Assembly (NCBI RefSeq): GCF_900230225.1
Contig: NZ_OCNH01000002.1
Coordinates: 124,001-188,000, forward strand
DNA length: 64,000 nt
Source of the DNA: Spirosoma fluviale
GTDB taxonomy: Bacteria > Bacteroidota > Bacteroidia > Cytophagales > Spirosomataceae
Direction: 5' to 3'
The notes under the pieces are model-generated. The model was not told the DNA's origin and made no database searches. It saw nothing but the letters and a program-made list of their open reading frames with translations. The position numbers and the translations under genes were made by a program. Shown here piece after piece: positions 7,406-16,664 of the stretch (positions are counted from its first letter, which is position 1; each line of letters opens with the position of its first letter).

Positions 7406-8476
7406 ATGGCATCCCCCCTTTCACGTCGATTATTTCTGAAACAGGCCTCGCTGGCAAGCGCAACCGGTGTTGCTGTTCCAACATTGCTATCGGCTACGTC
7501 TTATAAAAAGGCGGCTGAAACAGTTACGATCGGTCATAATGGCTTTAAGTACCGGGTGGTTCCGGGTTGGGGTGTATTGGATGCGGGCAAAAATCCTGTC
7601 AACGATTGCCACGAAATGGTGCAGGATGCCAAAGGGCGTATTATCCTGTTGACCAACGAAACGAAGAACAACATCCTGATTTACGATAAATCGGGTAAAC
7701 TGCTCGAAACCTGGGGACACAGCTACCCCGGCGGGCATGGCCTGACACTGGGTGGCGAAGGCAATGATCAGTATTTGCTGATTTGTGATACCGACCGCAA
7801 TCAGGTCATCAAAACCGACCTGAAGGGCAAGGAGCTAATGAAGTTGGACTACCCGAGGGAAACCGGCAACTACAACTATTCATCGCAGTTCAAACCGACC
7901 GAAACGGCCATAAATCCGGCTAATGGGGATATTTATGTGGTCGATGGTTACGGCTTAAATTACGTTACGCAATACGATAAAAACGGCAAACTTATCCGAC
8001 AATGGGGTGGTAAAGGCGATACCAACGAAACGTTCGACTGCTGCCACGGCATTACGGTAGACCGGCGGGTGGCGGCTAACCCAACGCTCCTGGTCACTGA
8101 CCGGCGACACAATGCGCTGAAGCGTTTTTCGCTCGATGGGAAATACCAGTCGACTATTGCGTTGCCCGGCTCGTACATCTGCCGCCCGGTCATTCGGGGT
8201 GAAAACATCTACGGGGCCGTTTTTCGGAGCACATCCGATTCGTATCCTGACTCGGGTTATATTCAGATTCTGGACAAAAACGACAAAGTTATTTCTACAC
8301 CCGGCGGCTCGGTACCAACCTATCAGGATGGTAAACTGACTGAGCAGCGCAAAGACCGCACGAATTCGCCGTTTCTACATCCGCACGATGTGCTGGTGGA
8401 CGAAGACGATAGCATTTATGTGGCACAGTGGGCGTCGAAGAAAACATATCCTATTAAACTAGAGCGCGTTGCCTGA
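7406..8476 (+). CDS. Tat-exported NHL-type beta-propeller protein
   Basis: About 356 residues from the ATG at 7406. The start MASPLSRRLFLKQASLASAT carries a twin-arginine signal (S-R-R-L-F-L-K), so the folded protein is probably exported by Tat. An ATG at 7373 in the same frame is possible. The body shows repeated NHL-like blades: NNILIYDKSGKLLETWG, NGDIYVVDGYGLNYVTQYDK, LLVTDRRHNALKRFSLDGK, HDVLVDEDDSIYVAQW. Such propellers usually bind or sense ligands, or resemble peptidyl-amidoglycolate lyases. It lies 16 nt upstream of the cytochrome-type gene and probably shares its operon. Confidence 0.8.
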   Translation: MASPLSRRLFLKQASLASATGVAVPTLLSATSYKKAAETVTIGHNGFKYRVVPGWGVLDAGKNPVNDCHEMVQDAKGRIILLTNETKNNILIYDKSGKLLETWGHSYPGGHGLTLGGEGNDQYLLICDTDRNQVIKTDLKGKELMKLDYPRETGNYNYSSQFKPTETAINPANGDIYVVDGYGLNYVTQYDKNGKLIRQWGGKGDTNETFDCCHGITVDRRVAANPTLLVTDRRHNALKRFSLDGKYQSTIALPGSYICRPVIRGENIYGAVFRSTSDSYPDSGYIQILDKNDKVISTPGGSVPTYQDGKLTEQRKDRTNSPFLHPHDVLVDEDDSIYVAQWASKKTYPIKLERVA

Positions 8477-8492
8477 TAGTCTGGCCTGACCT

Positions 8493-10016
8493 ATGAGCGA
8501 GTTGATTTTGTTGCAAGCTAATCCATCTTCCCCATCCGACTGGGTATTATTCTGGGGACATTTTCACCCACTCATTGTTCACCTGCCCATTGGCTTTTTG
8601 CTGATTGCCGGTCTGCTCGAAATTGACCGCCTGACCCGTCGGAACTCGGTTAGTCCGCACACCATCACGCTGATTTTATTTTGGTCGGCGGTGAGTGCTA
8701 CGATGGCCTGTGTGTTTGGCTATATGCTGTCGTTGGGTGGCGGCTACGAAGAAGAAACCCTGAACGACCACATGTGGGAAGGTATCGGGGTTGCCGTATT
8801 TGCCTGGCTGGCCTGGTCGGTGAAATCCGAGAATCTGGGTCGTATTTTTTCCTTTGCACAATTAATGTACCTGCCTGCGCTGGGGATCGCATTGCTGCTG
8901 TTGCTGGCCGCCGGACATCAGGGTGGCAACTTGACCCACGGCTCTGATTACCTGACGCAGTACATGCCCGAAACCATGCGGACGCTGGCGGGTGTGCCCC
9001 CTAAGATGAAAGAGGTAAAGTTCGAACCCATTACCGATGTCAATCAGGCGATGGTGTATCAGCAGATTGTCAACCCGATTCTGCATAGCCGGTGTGTGCA
9101 ATGCCATAACGCCGACAAATCGAAAGGCGGGCTGCGGCTGGATTCACCCGAGATGATCAAGAAAGGGTATGAAGATGGGCCGGTGTTTGTTGCAGGGAAT
9201 AGTAAATCGAGCGAACTGGTGAAAGTATGCCTCTTACCCGAAGATGATGATCTTCACATGCCGCCCAAGGGTAAAAATCAGCTGAAGGAAAGCGATATTG
9301 CTCTGCTTACCTGGTGGATCGATCAGGGCGCTCCCTTCGATAAAAAGGTATCTGATTTGAAGGTCAATGACGCCATTCGCCCGGTATTGGCGTCTCTTGG
9401 CGGTGGTGGCCCAATAGAGAACGGAGCTACGTCAGTTGCTAGCGGGCCTGCGCCCGATTCGCCGGTGTTGACCATGAAGGTGCCAGCCGCTGATTCGAAA
9501 GTTATTGACGAGTTAAAGAAGCTGAATTTGCTGGTGTTGCCCCTGTCAAAAGAGCAGAATCAACTGGAAGTGAGTGCCGTCAATGCCCGGACGTTCAACG
9601 ATGCGCAGGCGGCTCAGTTACCGAAGTTGAGCAACCAGATTGTCTGGCTGAAGCTGGGCGATACAGAAATTTCTGACGCGGCACTGGCGCAGGTGGCTAA
9701 ATTGAAAAACCTGCAAAAACTCCATCTGGAAGAGACCAAAGTGACCGACGCGGGCCTGAAACAACTGAAAGGTCTGGCCTATCTGGAATACCTGAATTTA
9801 TACGGTACTGCCGTCACCGATGCCGGACTCGCTGAACTGGCTGAGCTAAAGAACCTTAAAACGGTTTACCTCTGGCAAACAAAAGTGACGGAGGAGGGCA
9901 TCGCGAAGTTGAAAACCGCCCTGCCAAAGCTGGAGGTAATTGGGGGTATCAGCGAGCAGGCCGTTGCCGAATTTGTGAAAGTGGCAGAACCTAAAGGAGA
10001 AGCTAAGAAAGATTAG
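8493..10016 (+). CDS. DUF2231 membrane protein with PSCyt1 heme domain and leucine-rich repeats
   Basis: A 507-residue three-part protein. Residues about 20-150 hold several membrane helices beginning HFHPLIVHLPIGFLLIAG, the DUF2231 signature. Residues about 190-290 form a planctomycete-type cytochrome domain with a single c-type heme site, CVQCH, followed by KGGLRLDSPE and MPPKGKNQL. After a Gly/Pro-rich linker, residues about 350-490 contain LRRs of the form LKNLQKLHLEETKVTDAGL. Heme attachment implies a periplasmic soluble portion. The gene joins an NHL protein upstream to the DUF1549/DUF1553 gene downstream. The substrate is unknown. Confidence 0.85.
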   Translation: MSELILLQANPSSPSDWVLFWGHFHPLIVHLPIGFLLIAGLLEIDRLTRRNSVSPHTITLILFWSAVSATMACVFGYMLSLGGGYEEETLNDHMWEGIGVAVFAWLAWSVKSENLGRIFSFAQLMYLPALGIALLLLLAAGHQGGNLTHGSDYLTQYMPETMRTLAGVPPKMKEVKFEPITDVNQAMVYQQIVNPILHSRCVQCHNADKSKGGLRLDSPEMIKKGYEDGPVFVAGNSKSSELVKVCLLPEDDDLHMPPKGKNQLKESDIALLTWWIDQGAPFDKKVSDLKVNDAIRPVLASLGGGGPIENGATSVASGPAPDSPVLTMKVPAADSKVIDELKKLNLLVLPLSKEQNQLEVSAVNARTFNDAQAAQLPKLSNQIVWLKLGDTEISDAALAQVAKLKNLQKLHLEETKVTDAGLKQLKGLAYLEYLNLYGTAVTDAGLAELAELKNLKTVYLWQTKVTEEGIAKLKTALPKLEVIGGISEQAVAEFVKVAEPKGEAKKD

Positions 10017-10095
10017 AGGCCTTTTCTGCAAGGGAAAGTGTTGTTGTGTCAGTTTCTTAAAACTGCCATCACCGATACTCAGGGCAAAAATAGCC

Positions 10096-10131
10096 CTCTC
10101 CCATGTCTGTGAGGACACAGACATGGGAGAG
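10096..10131. repeat. Short-loop hairpin, 16-bp perfect stem
   Basis: Arms 10096-10111 (ctctcccatgtctgtg) and 10116-10131 are perfectly complementary around a 4-nt loop (agga). It lies in the 228-nt space between two same-strand genes, with no T-tract. It may end the upstream transcript or be a smaller member of the intergenic palindrome set. Confidence 0.75.
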
Positions 10132-10203
10132 CCATCACCTTCTATAAGCAAAATAGACTGGCATCAAGATAAGATAGTACGATTTCTATGTACATTGCCT
10201 GGC

Positions 10204-10211
10204 TAATTTTG
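10204..10211 (+). promoter_or_regulatory. -7 promoter element for the PSD1-type gene
   Basis: TAATTTTG fits TAnnTTTG and lies 33 nt before the ATG at 10245. Together with the hairpin at 10096 it suggests that the large cytochrome gene has its own transcription start. Confidence 0.5.
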
Positions 10212-10244
10212 TAAATTCGTTTCATAATCAATCAGTTCGTTGGT

Positions 10245-13200
10245 ATGCTCGTCTGGTCAGACATACGATTTAAGTACGTTCTTCTCAGTGTAACAGCTAG
10301 CCTGTTCGGCGCGTCTATCTGGCTAACGTCCTGCCGGAGCTCAGTTGAAAAACCCGCCGATATTGTAGCCGTCGAAGCTACGCTTCCCGAAAAAGTTGAT
10401 TATAATTTACATGTAAAGCCTATTCTGTCTGACCGCTGCTTTGCGTGTCATGGCCCCGATAAAGCCAAGCAACAGGCGGGGTTGCGGTTAGATACGCCCG
10501 ATGGTGCTTACGAAGCCCTGGCAAAAAGCGGTCACAAAGCCATCGTGCCGGGCAATCTAGCCAAGAGCGAACTGGTCAGTCGCATCCTCAGCACCGATCC
10601 CGAGGAGATGATGCCAACGCCCAAGTCGAACCTGACGCTGACGACGGAAGAAAAGGCGATGCTGATTCGATGGGTCGAACAGGGGGCTGAATACAAAGAA
10701 CACTGGTCGCTCATTGCACCGACCATGCCGGAGCTTCCGAAAGTAAAAGACGAGAAATGGGTTGTCAACGATATTGATCGGTTCATCCTGGCCAAACAGG
10801 AAGTGAAAAAAGTAGGCCACGCACCCGAAGCCGATAAAACGACTTTGCTTCGCCGGGTCAGCCTCGACCTAACGGGCTTGCCTCCGACACCCGCCGAAGT
10901 AGACGCTTTCCTGGCTGACAAATCCCCGAATGCCTACGAAAAGGTGGTAAATCGACTGCTCAACAGCCCACATTATGGCGAACGGCAGGCGGTTGAGTGG
11001 CTCGATGTGGCGCGTTATGCCGACACCCACGGCTATCAGGATGATGGCCTGCGTACCATGTGGCCGTATCGAGACTGGGTCATTCGGGCGTATAACCATA
11101 ATCTCTCCTTCGACCGCTTTATCACCTGGCAGTTGGCTGGTGATTTGTTGCCCAATCTTAATGGTTCGAAAGATAAACGCGAAAAACTCATTGCCACGGC
11201 CTTCAATCGCAATCACCAGCAAAGCCAGGAAGGGGGTATTGTGGACGAAGAATACCGAACCGAATACGTTGCCGACCGAACCAATACCTTCGGCAAAGCC
11301 ATGCTGGGCCTGACGGTCGAGTGTGCCCGGTGCCATGACCACAAATACGACCCTATCAGCCAAAAAGATTATTACTCACTATACGCGTTTTTCGACAGCA
11401 ACAACGACCGGGGCCAGATTCCCTACAACGGCGAAGCAGCCCCAACTATTACCCTCACCAAGCCCGAAACAGAAGCCAAACTGCGTTTTATCCGCGAAAA
11501 ACTGACGCCGATTCAGCAACAGCTTAACCTCAACCGACCCGATTATCAGCAGCGGTTCGGTCAATGGCTGGCGAAAACGCGTGCGGTTTCGTCCATTGAT
11601 TCCGGATTGTTGGCGCATTATACGTTCGATGAAGCCGACCGGACGGATATTGGGGCCTATGTGAAAGCGCAGAACGAGAAACGAAAACTCGAAGACGAAA
11701 AGAAGAAACGGGAAGAAGAAGCGAAACGTAAAAAAGAAGGCATAGCCAAGGTCGGTAAGCCTGAAGACAAAAAGCCCGAGAAAAAGGAGCCACCCAAACG
11801 TAAAACAAAGGAAGAACTTTGGCAGGACCCACGGAATGCCTTCGCCAATACCGTAAACGATACAATTCCTGCCCGGTTGGGGGGTGACCCCGATAAAGTA
11901 GCGTATTCGGTGCCGGGTCGTTTCGGGAAAGCCCGGTATCTGGCAGGCGACAGTTTCATTGAATTGCCCGGCAACTTCGCGGTCTTCGAGCAAAACGAGC
12001 CATTTACTGTGAGTAGCTGGTTCAATCTGGCCAAGCCAAATATGGCCTTGACCCTAATGGGACGAACCACCGGGCCAATGGACGGACAACGGGGTTATCA
12101 GCTTGATTTATTGGGTGATGGTCGCCTAAAGCTGGCGTTCAGTCATGTGTGGCCCGCTAATGCCATTGATATTGAGACAATTGAAAAAGTCCCCGTGCAT
12201 CAGTGGTTTCAGGTGGCTTTTGCGTATGATGGAACGGGCAGAGCCAATGGTATCACGCTGTACCTTAACGGTCGTCCACTCCGTACGAAAGTCATTGCCG
12301 ACAACCTCATACACAGCATGGTGTATGGAAAGAACAAAACGCGCTGGACCCAGCACCCTTTCTATGTGGGCCGGATGCACGATAACTTTTATAAGGACTT
12401 CGCCGTCGATGAACTGCGAATCTATAATCGTTGCCTGACATCGCTGGAAATGCCTAAGCTGGCTGGTCAGCCGGATGCAATCATGGCCGCGTTGCAAACA
12501 CCCGCTGCTAATCGAACACCGGCGCAACGGACAGGCTTGTATACCTATTACGTAAGAACGCATGACCCCGTGTATCGGCTGGCGTATGCTAACGCAATGA
12601 AATTGCGGGGTGAGCAAATTACGCTCTACAACAACTCCGATCAGCTCATGATCATGCAGGAGCGGTCGGTGCCGCGAGAAACGCACTTACTCAAACGCGG
12701 GGCGTATGATGCTCCCGGCGAGGTAGTAAAACCGGCGGTTCTGCATAGCTTGAATCCCTTGGAAGAGGATATGCCTACCAACCGGCTTGGCTTGGCAAAA
12801 TGGTTGCTGGCTCCGGAAAATCCATTGTTCGGCCGGGTGATGGTGAACCGGATGTGGCAGCAGTATTTCGGTCAGGGATTAGCTAAAAATAGTGATGATT
12901 TTGGCAACCAGGGTGCCTTACCGAGCCATCCTGAGTTGCTTGACTATCTGGCAATGAAGTTTCGCGACATGGGTGAATCGGGTGGGCAGTGGAACACAAA
13001 AGCCATGCACAAACTGATCGTAATGTCGGCAACATACCGGCAATCGTCGAGTGTGCCCGAAAATGTCCGGGAGGCTGACCCGGATAATACCTACCTAACC
13101 CGTGGCCCAAGTTACCGGATGTCGGCGGAGCAGGTTCGCGATAATGCGCTGGCCGCTAGCGGGCTACTGACCCGGCAAATTGGCGGACCAAGCGTATTGC

Positions 13201-13778
13201 CCTATCAACCATCGGGCATCTGGGAGGCCCTGGCTACCCGGAACGCTGTGAAATACGAGCAGGATCATGGCGATAGCCTATACCGACGGTCGATGTACAC
13301 CATCTGGAAACGGTCATCCCCTGCGCCCATGATGCTGAATTTCGACGCGGCTGAGCGACATACCTGCATTGTCAAACGGCAGAAAACAAGCACCCCATTA
13401 CAGGCACTCGTAACGCTGAACGACCCCCAATTTGTGGAAGCCGCACGGGTGCTGGCGCAGCGTGTAGTGCCGACCACACGGTCCAACAAATCATCGGTCG
13501 GGCAACTAGCCATGTCTCAGCCGACCGAGACGGTCGGTATTACTGCTATTTTCAAAGCCGTCATCAGCCGCCCGGCACGACCGGAGGAAATGGCGCTGGT
13601 GAAACAATTATTTGCCGAAGAACTAGCGGATTTTAAGCAGAATCCGAAGCGGGCAGCGGAGTTATTATCAGTAGGAGAATTCCCGGTTGACAAAAAGCTC
13701 AACCCCGCCGAACTAGCCGCCTGGACAGTGGTAGCGAGTACCATAATGAATTTCGACGAAGCGGTCATTAAACGATAA
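10245..13778 (+). CDS. PSCyt1/DUF1549/LamG/DUF1553 lipoprotein (PSD1-type)
   Basis: An 1177-residue cell-envelope protein. The N terminus is a lipoprotein signal ending WLTSC (Cys30). A heme motif, CFACH, occurs at residues 65-69 with GLRLDTPDGAY (PSCyt1). A DUF1549 region follows (LTGLPPTPAEVDAFLADKSP...YGERQAVEWLDVARYADT) and includes a second CxxCH, ECARCHDHKYDP. A very charged Lys/Glu stretch spans about 475-525, and a LamG-like lectin fold about 560-740 (FTVSSWFNLA, VDELRIYNR). DUF1553 completes the protein (NRMWQQYFGQGL, MSAEQVRDNALAASGLL, TPLQALVTLNDPQFVEAARVLA). These proteins are abundant in Planctomycetes and found in Cytophagales; the substrate is unproven. Confidence 0.9.
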   Translation: MLVWSDIRFKYVLLSVTASLFGASIWLTSCRSSVEKPADIVAVEATLPEKVDYNLHVKPILSDRCFACHGPDKAKQQAGLRLDTPDGAYEALAKSGHKAIVPGNLAKSELVSRILSTDPEEMMPTPKSNLTLTTEEKAMLIRWVEQGAEYKEHWSLIAPTMPELPKVKDEKWVVNDIDRFILAKQEVKKVGHAPEADKTTLLRRVSLDLTGLPPTPAEVDAFLADKSPNAYEKVVNRLLNSPHYGERQAVEWLDVARYADTHGYQDDGLRTMWPYRDWVIRAYNHNLSFDRFITWQLAGDLLPNLNGSKDKREKLIATAFNRNHQQSQEGGIVDEEYRTEYVADRTNTFGKAMLGLTVECARCHDHKYDPISQKDYYSLYAFFDSNNDRGQIPYNGEAAPTITLTKPETEAKLRFIREKLTPIQQQLNLNRPDYQQRFGQWLAKTRAVSSIDSGLLAHYTFDEADRTDIGAYVKAQNEKRKLEDEKKKREEEAKRKKEGIAKVGKPEDKKPEKKEPPKRKTKEELWQDPRNAFANTVNDTIPARLGGDPDKVAYSVPGRFGKARYLAGDSFIELPGNFAVFEQNEPFTVSSWFNLAKPNMALTLMGRTTGPMDGQRGYQLDLLGDGRLKLAFSHVWPANAIDIETIEKVPVHQWFQVAFAYDGTGRANGITLYLNGRPLRTKVIADNLIHSMVYGKNKTRWTQHPFYVGRMHDNFYKDFAVDELRIYNRCLTSLEMPKLAGQPDAIMAALQTPAANRTPAQRTGLYTYYVRTHDPVYRLAYANAMKLRGEQITLYNNSDQLMIMQERSVPRETHLLKRGAYDAPGEVVKPAVLHSLNPLEEDMPTNRLGLAKWLLAPENPLFGRVMVNRMWQQYFGQGLAKNSDDFGNQGALPSHPELLDYLAMKFRDMGESGGQWNTKAMHKLIVMSATYRQSSSVPENVREADPDNTYLTRGPSYRMSAEQVRDNALAASGLLTRQIGGPSVLPYQPSGIWEALATRNAVKYEQDHGDSLYRRSMYTIWKRSSPAPMMLNFDAAERHTCIVKRQKTSTPLQALVTLNDPQFVEAARVLAQRVVPTTRSNKSSVGQLAMSQPTETVGITAIFKAVISRPARPEEMALVKQLFAEELADFKQNPKRAAELLSVGEFPVDKKLNPAELAAWTVVASTIMNFDEAVIKR

Positions 13779-13800
13779 AAGGCTGGCGCGTTTCGTTCTG

Positions 13801-13920
13801 GCTGGCGCGGGCATTCGCCCGTGCCTCTAATAAAGCCAGCATTCGCTGGCGCATAGAAATTGGTTAATCCGCCAGCGAATGCTGGCCAAATTATAGGCAC
13901 GAGTGAATACTCGCGCCAGC
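13801..13920. repeat. 50-bp imperfect inverted repeat with nested palindromes
   Basis: Arms 13801-13850 and 13871-13920 match at 42 of 50 positions with a 20-nt loop. Each arm has its own smaller palindrome (gccagcattcgctggc at 13835-13850 and its mirror at 13871-13886), and the word gctggcgcg occurs once more just upstream at 13782. It sits between the DUF1553 and DUF1501 genes, ending 24 nt before the next ATG. Confidence 0.85.
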
Positions 13921-13944
13921 GGTAACAGAACATTTCAACCGGTT

Positions 13945-15414
13945 ATGGATATTCAGGACGAAATACACGACCAACTTAGCCGCCGTACATTTTTGGGTCA
14001 AGCCAGTGCGGGCCTAGGAACCATTGCGCTTGCATCGCTGCTGAACCCGACAAATCTGTTTGGTGGAGCAAGCTCGCCCGGCACCTCCATGCCGGGAGAA
14101 AACCCGGCTGTGGGCAAGCCGCACTTTCCACCCAAGGTGAAGCGGGTTATTTACCTGTTTCAGAGTGGAGCGCCCTCCCAACTGGAGCTGTTCGACTATA
14201 AGCCGAAACTCGAAACTATGTGGGGGCAGGATTTACCGGCTTCAGTACGCAACGGCCAACGCCTGACGGGCATGAGTGCCGGGCAGAGCCGCTTTCCGCT
14301 GGCGGCTTCCAAATACAAATTTGCGCAGTATGGTCCCGGTCAAATGTGGCTCAGCGAGTTGCTGCCGCATACGGCGAAAATTGCGGGTGATTTAACCTTT
14401 GTGCGCTCCCTGCACACCGAAGCTATCAACCACGACCCGGCGGTAACGTTCTTCCAGACAGGTAGCCAGCAGGCGGGGCGACCTAGCTTTGGCTCCTGGA
14501 TTAGCTACGGCTTGGGCTCAGACAATCAAAATCTTCCGTCCTTTGTCGTACTCCTGTCCAAAGGACGCGACGGCGATCAGCCGTTGTATGCCAAACTCTG
14601 GAGCAATGGATTTTTACCTTCCGTGCATCAGGGCGTGGTGTTCCGGTCGGGGCCAGATCCGGTATATTATTTGAATAACCCACCCGGTGTTGACAAAACC
14701 AGCCGTCGGCGGATGCTCGATTATCTGGGAAAACTGCACCAGGAGCAATTTAAACACGTGCTCGACCCGGAAATTAACAACCGGATGGCGCAGTACGAAA
14801 TGGCGTACCGGATGCAAACGTCCGTCCCCGAAACGCTCGACATATCGAAAGAACCCGATTATATTTTCGATATGTACGGTCCTGACAGCCGCAAGCCCGG
14901 TACGTTTGCCGCCAACTGCCTGCTGGCCCGCAAACTGGTCGAAAAAGACGTCAAGTTTATCCAGTTGTACCACCAGGGATGGGACCAGCACGGCAACCTG
15001 CCAAACGATATTAAGACGCAGGCAAAAAGTGTTGACCAGCCCTCAGCCGCGCTGATCATGGACCTCAAACAGCGTGGTTTACTGGACGATACCCTCGTGA
15101 TCTGGGGCGGTGAGTTTGGGCGTGGTGCCTATTCTCAGGGAAAACTTACCCGCGACAATTACGGGCGCGACCACCACCCCCGCGCATTTTCGGTCTGGAT
15201 GGCCGGTGCCGGTGTCAAAAAAGGCATGGTCTACGGCGAAACGGACGATTTCGGGTATAATGTGGTAAAAGACCCTGTTCATGTGCACGATTTTCAGGCG
15301 ACGGTCTTGCATTTGCTTGGCGTCGACCACGAAAAACTGACCTTCAAAAGCCAGGGACGCCGGTATCGACTAACCGACGTTCACGGCAAAGTAGTGAAGC
15401 CCTTGCTGGCGTAG
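13945..15414 (+). CDS. DUF1501 family protein, Tat-exported
   Basis: A 489-residue protein from the ATG at 13945 (MDIQDEIHDQLSRRTFLGQA). SRRTFLGQ is a twin-arginine motif, so export in folded form is likely. Family segments include RVIYLFQSGAPSQLELFDYKP, FVRSLHTEAINHDPAVTFFQTG, VKFIQLYHQGWDQHGNL, VIWGGEFGRG and DHHPRAFSVWMAGAGVKKG. These are the metal-site-like motifs of the alkaline-phosphatase/sulfatase superfamily members called DUF1501. An in-frame GTG at 13903 lies inside the hairpin and is rejected. Its consistent pairing with DUF1549/DUF1553 genes suggests they act on the same substrate. Confidence 0.88.
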   Translation: MDIQDEIHDQLSRRTFLGQASAGLGTIALASLLNPTNLFGGASSPGTSMPGENPAVGKPHFPPKVKRVIYLFQSGAPSQLELFDYKPKLETMWGQDLPASVRNGQRLTGMSAGQSRFPLAASKYKFAQYGPGQMWLSELLPHTAKIAGDLTFVRSLHTEAINHDPAVTFFQTGSQQAGRPSFGSWISYGLGSDNQNLPSFVVLLSKGRDGDQPLYAKLWSNGFLPSVHQGVVFRSGPDPVYYLNNPPGVDKTSRRRMLDYLGKLHQEQFKHVLDPEINNRMAQYEMAYRMQTSVPETLDISKEPDYIFDMYGPDSRKPGTFAANCLLARKLVEKDVKFIQLYHQGWDQHGNLPNDIKTQAKSVDQPSAALIMDLKQRGLLDDTLVIWGGEFGRGAYSQGKLTRDNYGRDHHPRAFSVWMAGAGVKKGMVYGETDDFGYNVVKDPVHVHDFQATVLHLLGVDHEKLTFKSQGRRYRLTDVHGKVVKPLLA

Positions 15415-15444
15415 ACAAACGCTATTTTTATAGATCGGATAAAT

Positions 15445-15477
15445 AGGCCTATGAGGTTTTTTCAACCTTGTAGGCCT
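15445..15477. terminator. Weak hairpin after the DUF1501 gene
   Basis: The arms aggcctatgaggtt and aaccttgtaggcct pair with two central mismatches around a loop containing six T. No T-run follows directly except within the next promoter (cttttg). It could end the DUF1501 transcript. Confidence 0.4.
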
Positions 15478-15485
15478 TACTTTTG
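15478..15485 (+). promoter_or_regulatory. -7 promoter element for mscS
   Basis: TACTTTTG fits TAnnTTTG and ends 11 nt before the ATG at 15497, implying a very short leader. Confidence 0.5.
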
Positions 15486-15496
15486 TCTATAATTAT

Positions 15497-16612
15497 ATGC
15501 TACAACAACTTGAAATCTGGATAAGAGCCACCGTTCGCTGGTTTGGCTACGTACCTAACCGCGATTTATCGGGGTGGGTACTGCTCATCATGGCGGTATT
15601 GCTGGGACTGGCTGTTGATCTGGTTATGACGCAAATCGTTCGTTTTGTCGTTCGACGTCGGCCATTTCACACATTGGCTTTGCTCAAAATTTATGTCCGA
15701 TGGGCCTTCTGGATATTTGTGCCTTCTCTCTTTTTTTTGTTGGCCACTAATATACAGTCGGAACGGTTTCTGCGTCGGCATCCGGTGGCGGATAAAACCG
15801 CCGAAGTTCTATTCCTGATTACGACGACCTGGTTAGTCGTTCAACTGCTCAAGGTTGCTGAGCTTCGGTTAATTCATCAATACGACACCACGCAGGATGT
15901 TAACCTATCGCAACGGAAGTTCGTTACGCAGGTACGGTTCTTTCGCCGAATCATCTCTATCGGGGTCATTATCATAGGAGCGTCGCTGCTGCTCATTTCG
16001 TTTCAGGGAAGCCGAAAAGTGGGGCTGAGTGTGCTGACATCGGCCGGGGTGGTTTCGGTATTGATTGGTTTTGCCGCGCAGAAAACGCTGGCCAATCTGA
16101 TGGCGGGTATTCAAATCGCTTTCAATCAGCAGATACGCCTAAACGACGCCGTTGTGGTCGAAAAAGAATGGGGGCGCATCGAAGAAATTAACCTGACAAG
16201 TGTTATTGTAAGGCTTTGGGATCGCCGTCGGCTCATTTTGCCCATAACCTACTTCGTTGAAACGCCCTTCGAAAACTGGACTCGTTCCGATGCCTCGATT
16301 ATCGGCAGTATATTTCTCTATCTGGATTACAGGGTACCCATTGATAAACTTCGGGAGAAGGCGCGTCAGGTTGCCGAAAATGACCCGCTCTGGACGGGAG
16401 AGACGTTTGCCGTGCAGGTGACCGACACCCAACCCACCTGTATTGTTGTCCGCATTCTGGTATCGGCCCAAGATTCGCCATCCGCATTTGATTTGCGTTG
16501 TCACATGCGTGAACATCTCATCGCTTTCCTACGGGATGAATACCCGGAAAGTCTGCCGCAAACACGTTTGATGCTGGCCGAGGAGTTGAAGCCAGTTGGA
16601 AAAGGTGTATGA
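15497..16612 (+). CDS. MscS-family mechanosensitive ion channel
   Basis: A 371-residue membrane protein. Helices are visible at about 26-50, 65-85, 103-120 and 150-170. The pore helix and upper beta domain follow in VLTSAGVVSVLIGFAAQKTLANLMAG and IQIAFNQQIRLNDAVVVEKEWGRIEEINLTSVIVRLWDRRRLILP. This is the most conserved part of the MscS family: the Ala/Gly-rich TM3, then the sequence equal to GDxVxxxxxxGxVexIxlrxT. Family role: release of osmolytes under hypo-osmotic stress. Its stop codon is shared with the left arm of the hairpin at 16611. Confidence 0.9.
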   Translation: MLQQLEIWIRATVRWFGYVPNRDLSGWVLLIMAVLLGLAVDLVMTQIVRFVVRRRPFHTLALLKIYVRWAFWIFVPSLFFLLATNIQSERFLRRHPVADKTAEVLFLITTTWLVVQLLKVAELRLIHQYDTTQDVNLSQRKFVTQVRFFRRIISIGVIIIGASLLLISFQGSRKVGLSVLTSAGVVSVLIGFAAQKTLANLMAGIQIAFNQQIRLNDAVVVEKEWGRIEEINLTSVIVRLWDRRRLILPITYFVETPFENWTRSDASIIGSIFLYLDYRVPIDKLREKARQVAENDPLWTGETFAVQVTDTQPTCIVVRILVSAQDSPSAFDLRCHMREHLIAFLRDEYPESLPQTRLMLAEELKPVGKGV

Positions 16613-16661
16613 TGTATGATATAGGATGTATGTCCGGGAGATACATCCTATATCATACATC
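16611..16661. repeat. Inverted repeat between convergent mscS and glpK (21-bp perfect arms)
   Basis: Arms 16611-16631 and 16641-16661 are perfect over 21 bp with a 9-nt loop (gtccgggag). The left arm starts in the TGA stop of mscS and the right arm ends 3 nt before the glpK stop. Sequence words (atgtatgatatagg) recur near purB at 42640-42762. It could terminate both genes but has no T-tracts. Confidence 0.85.
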
Positions 16662-16664
16662 TTG

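Noticed and set aside
11379..11993. Antisense open frames over the DUF1553 gene and other large genes
   Set aside because: They are shadows in other frames of well-supported genes, with unlikely composition and no start context.
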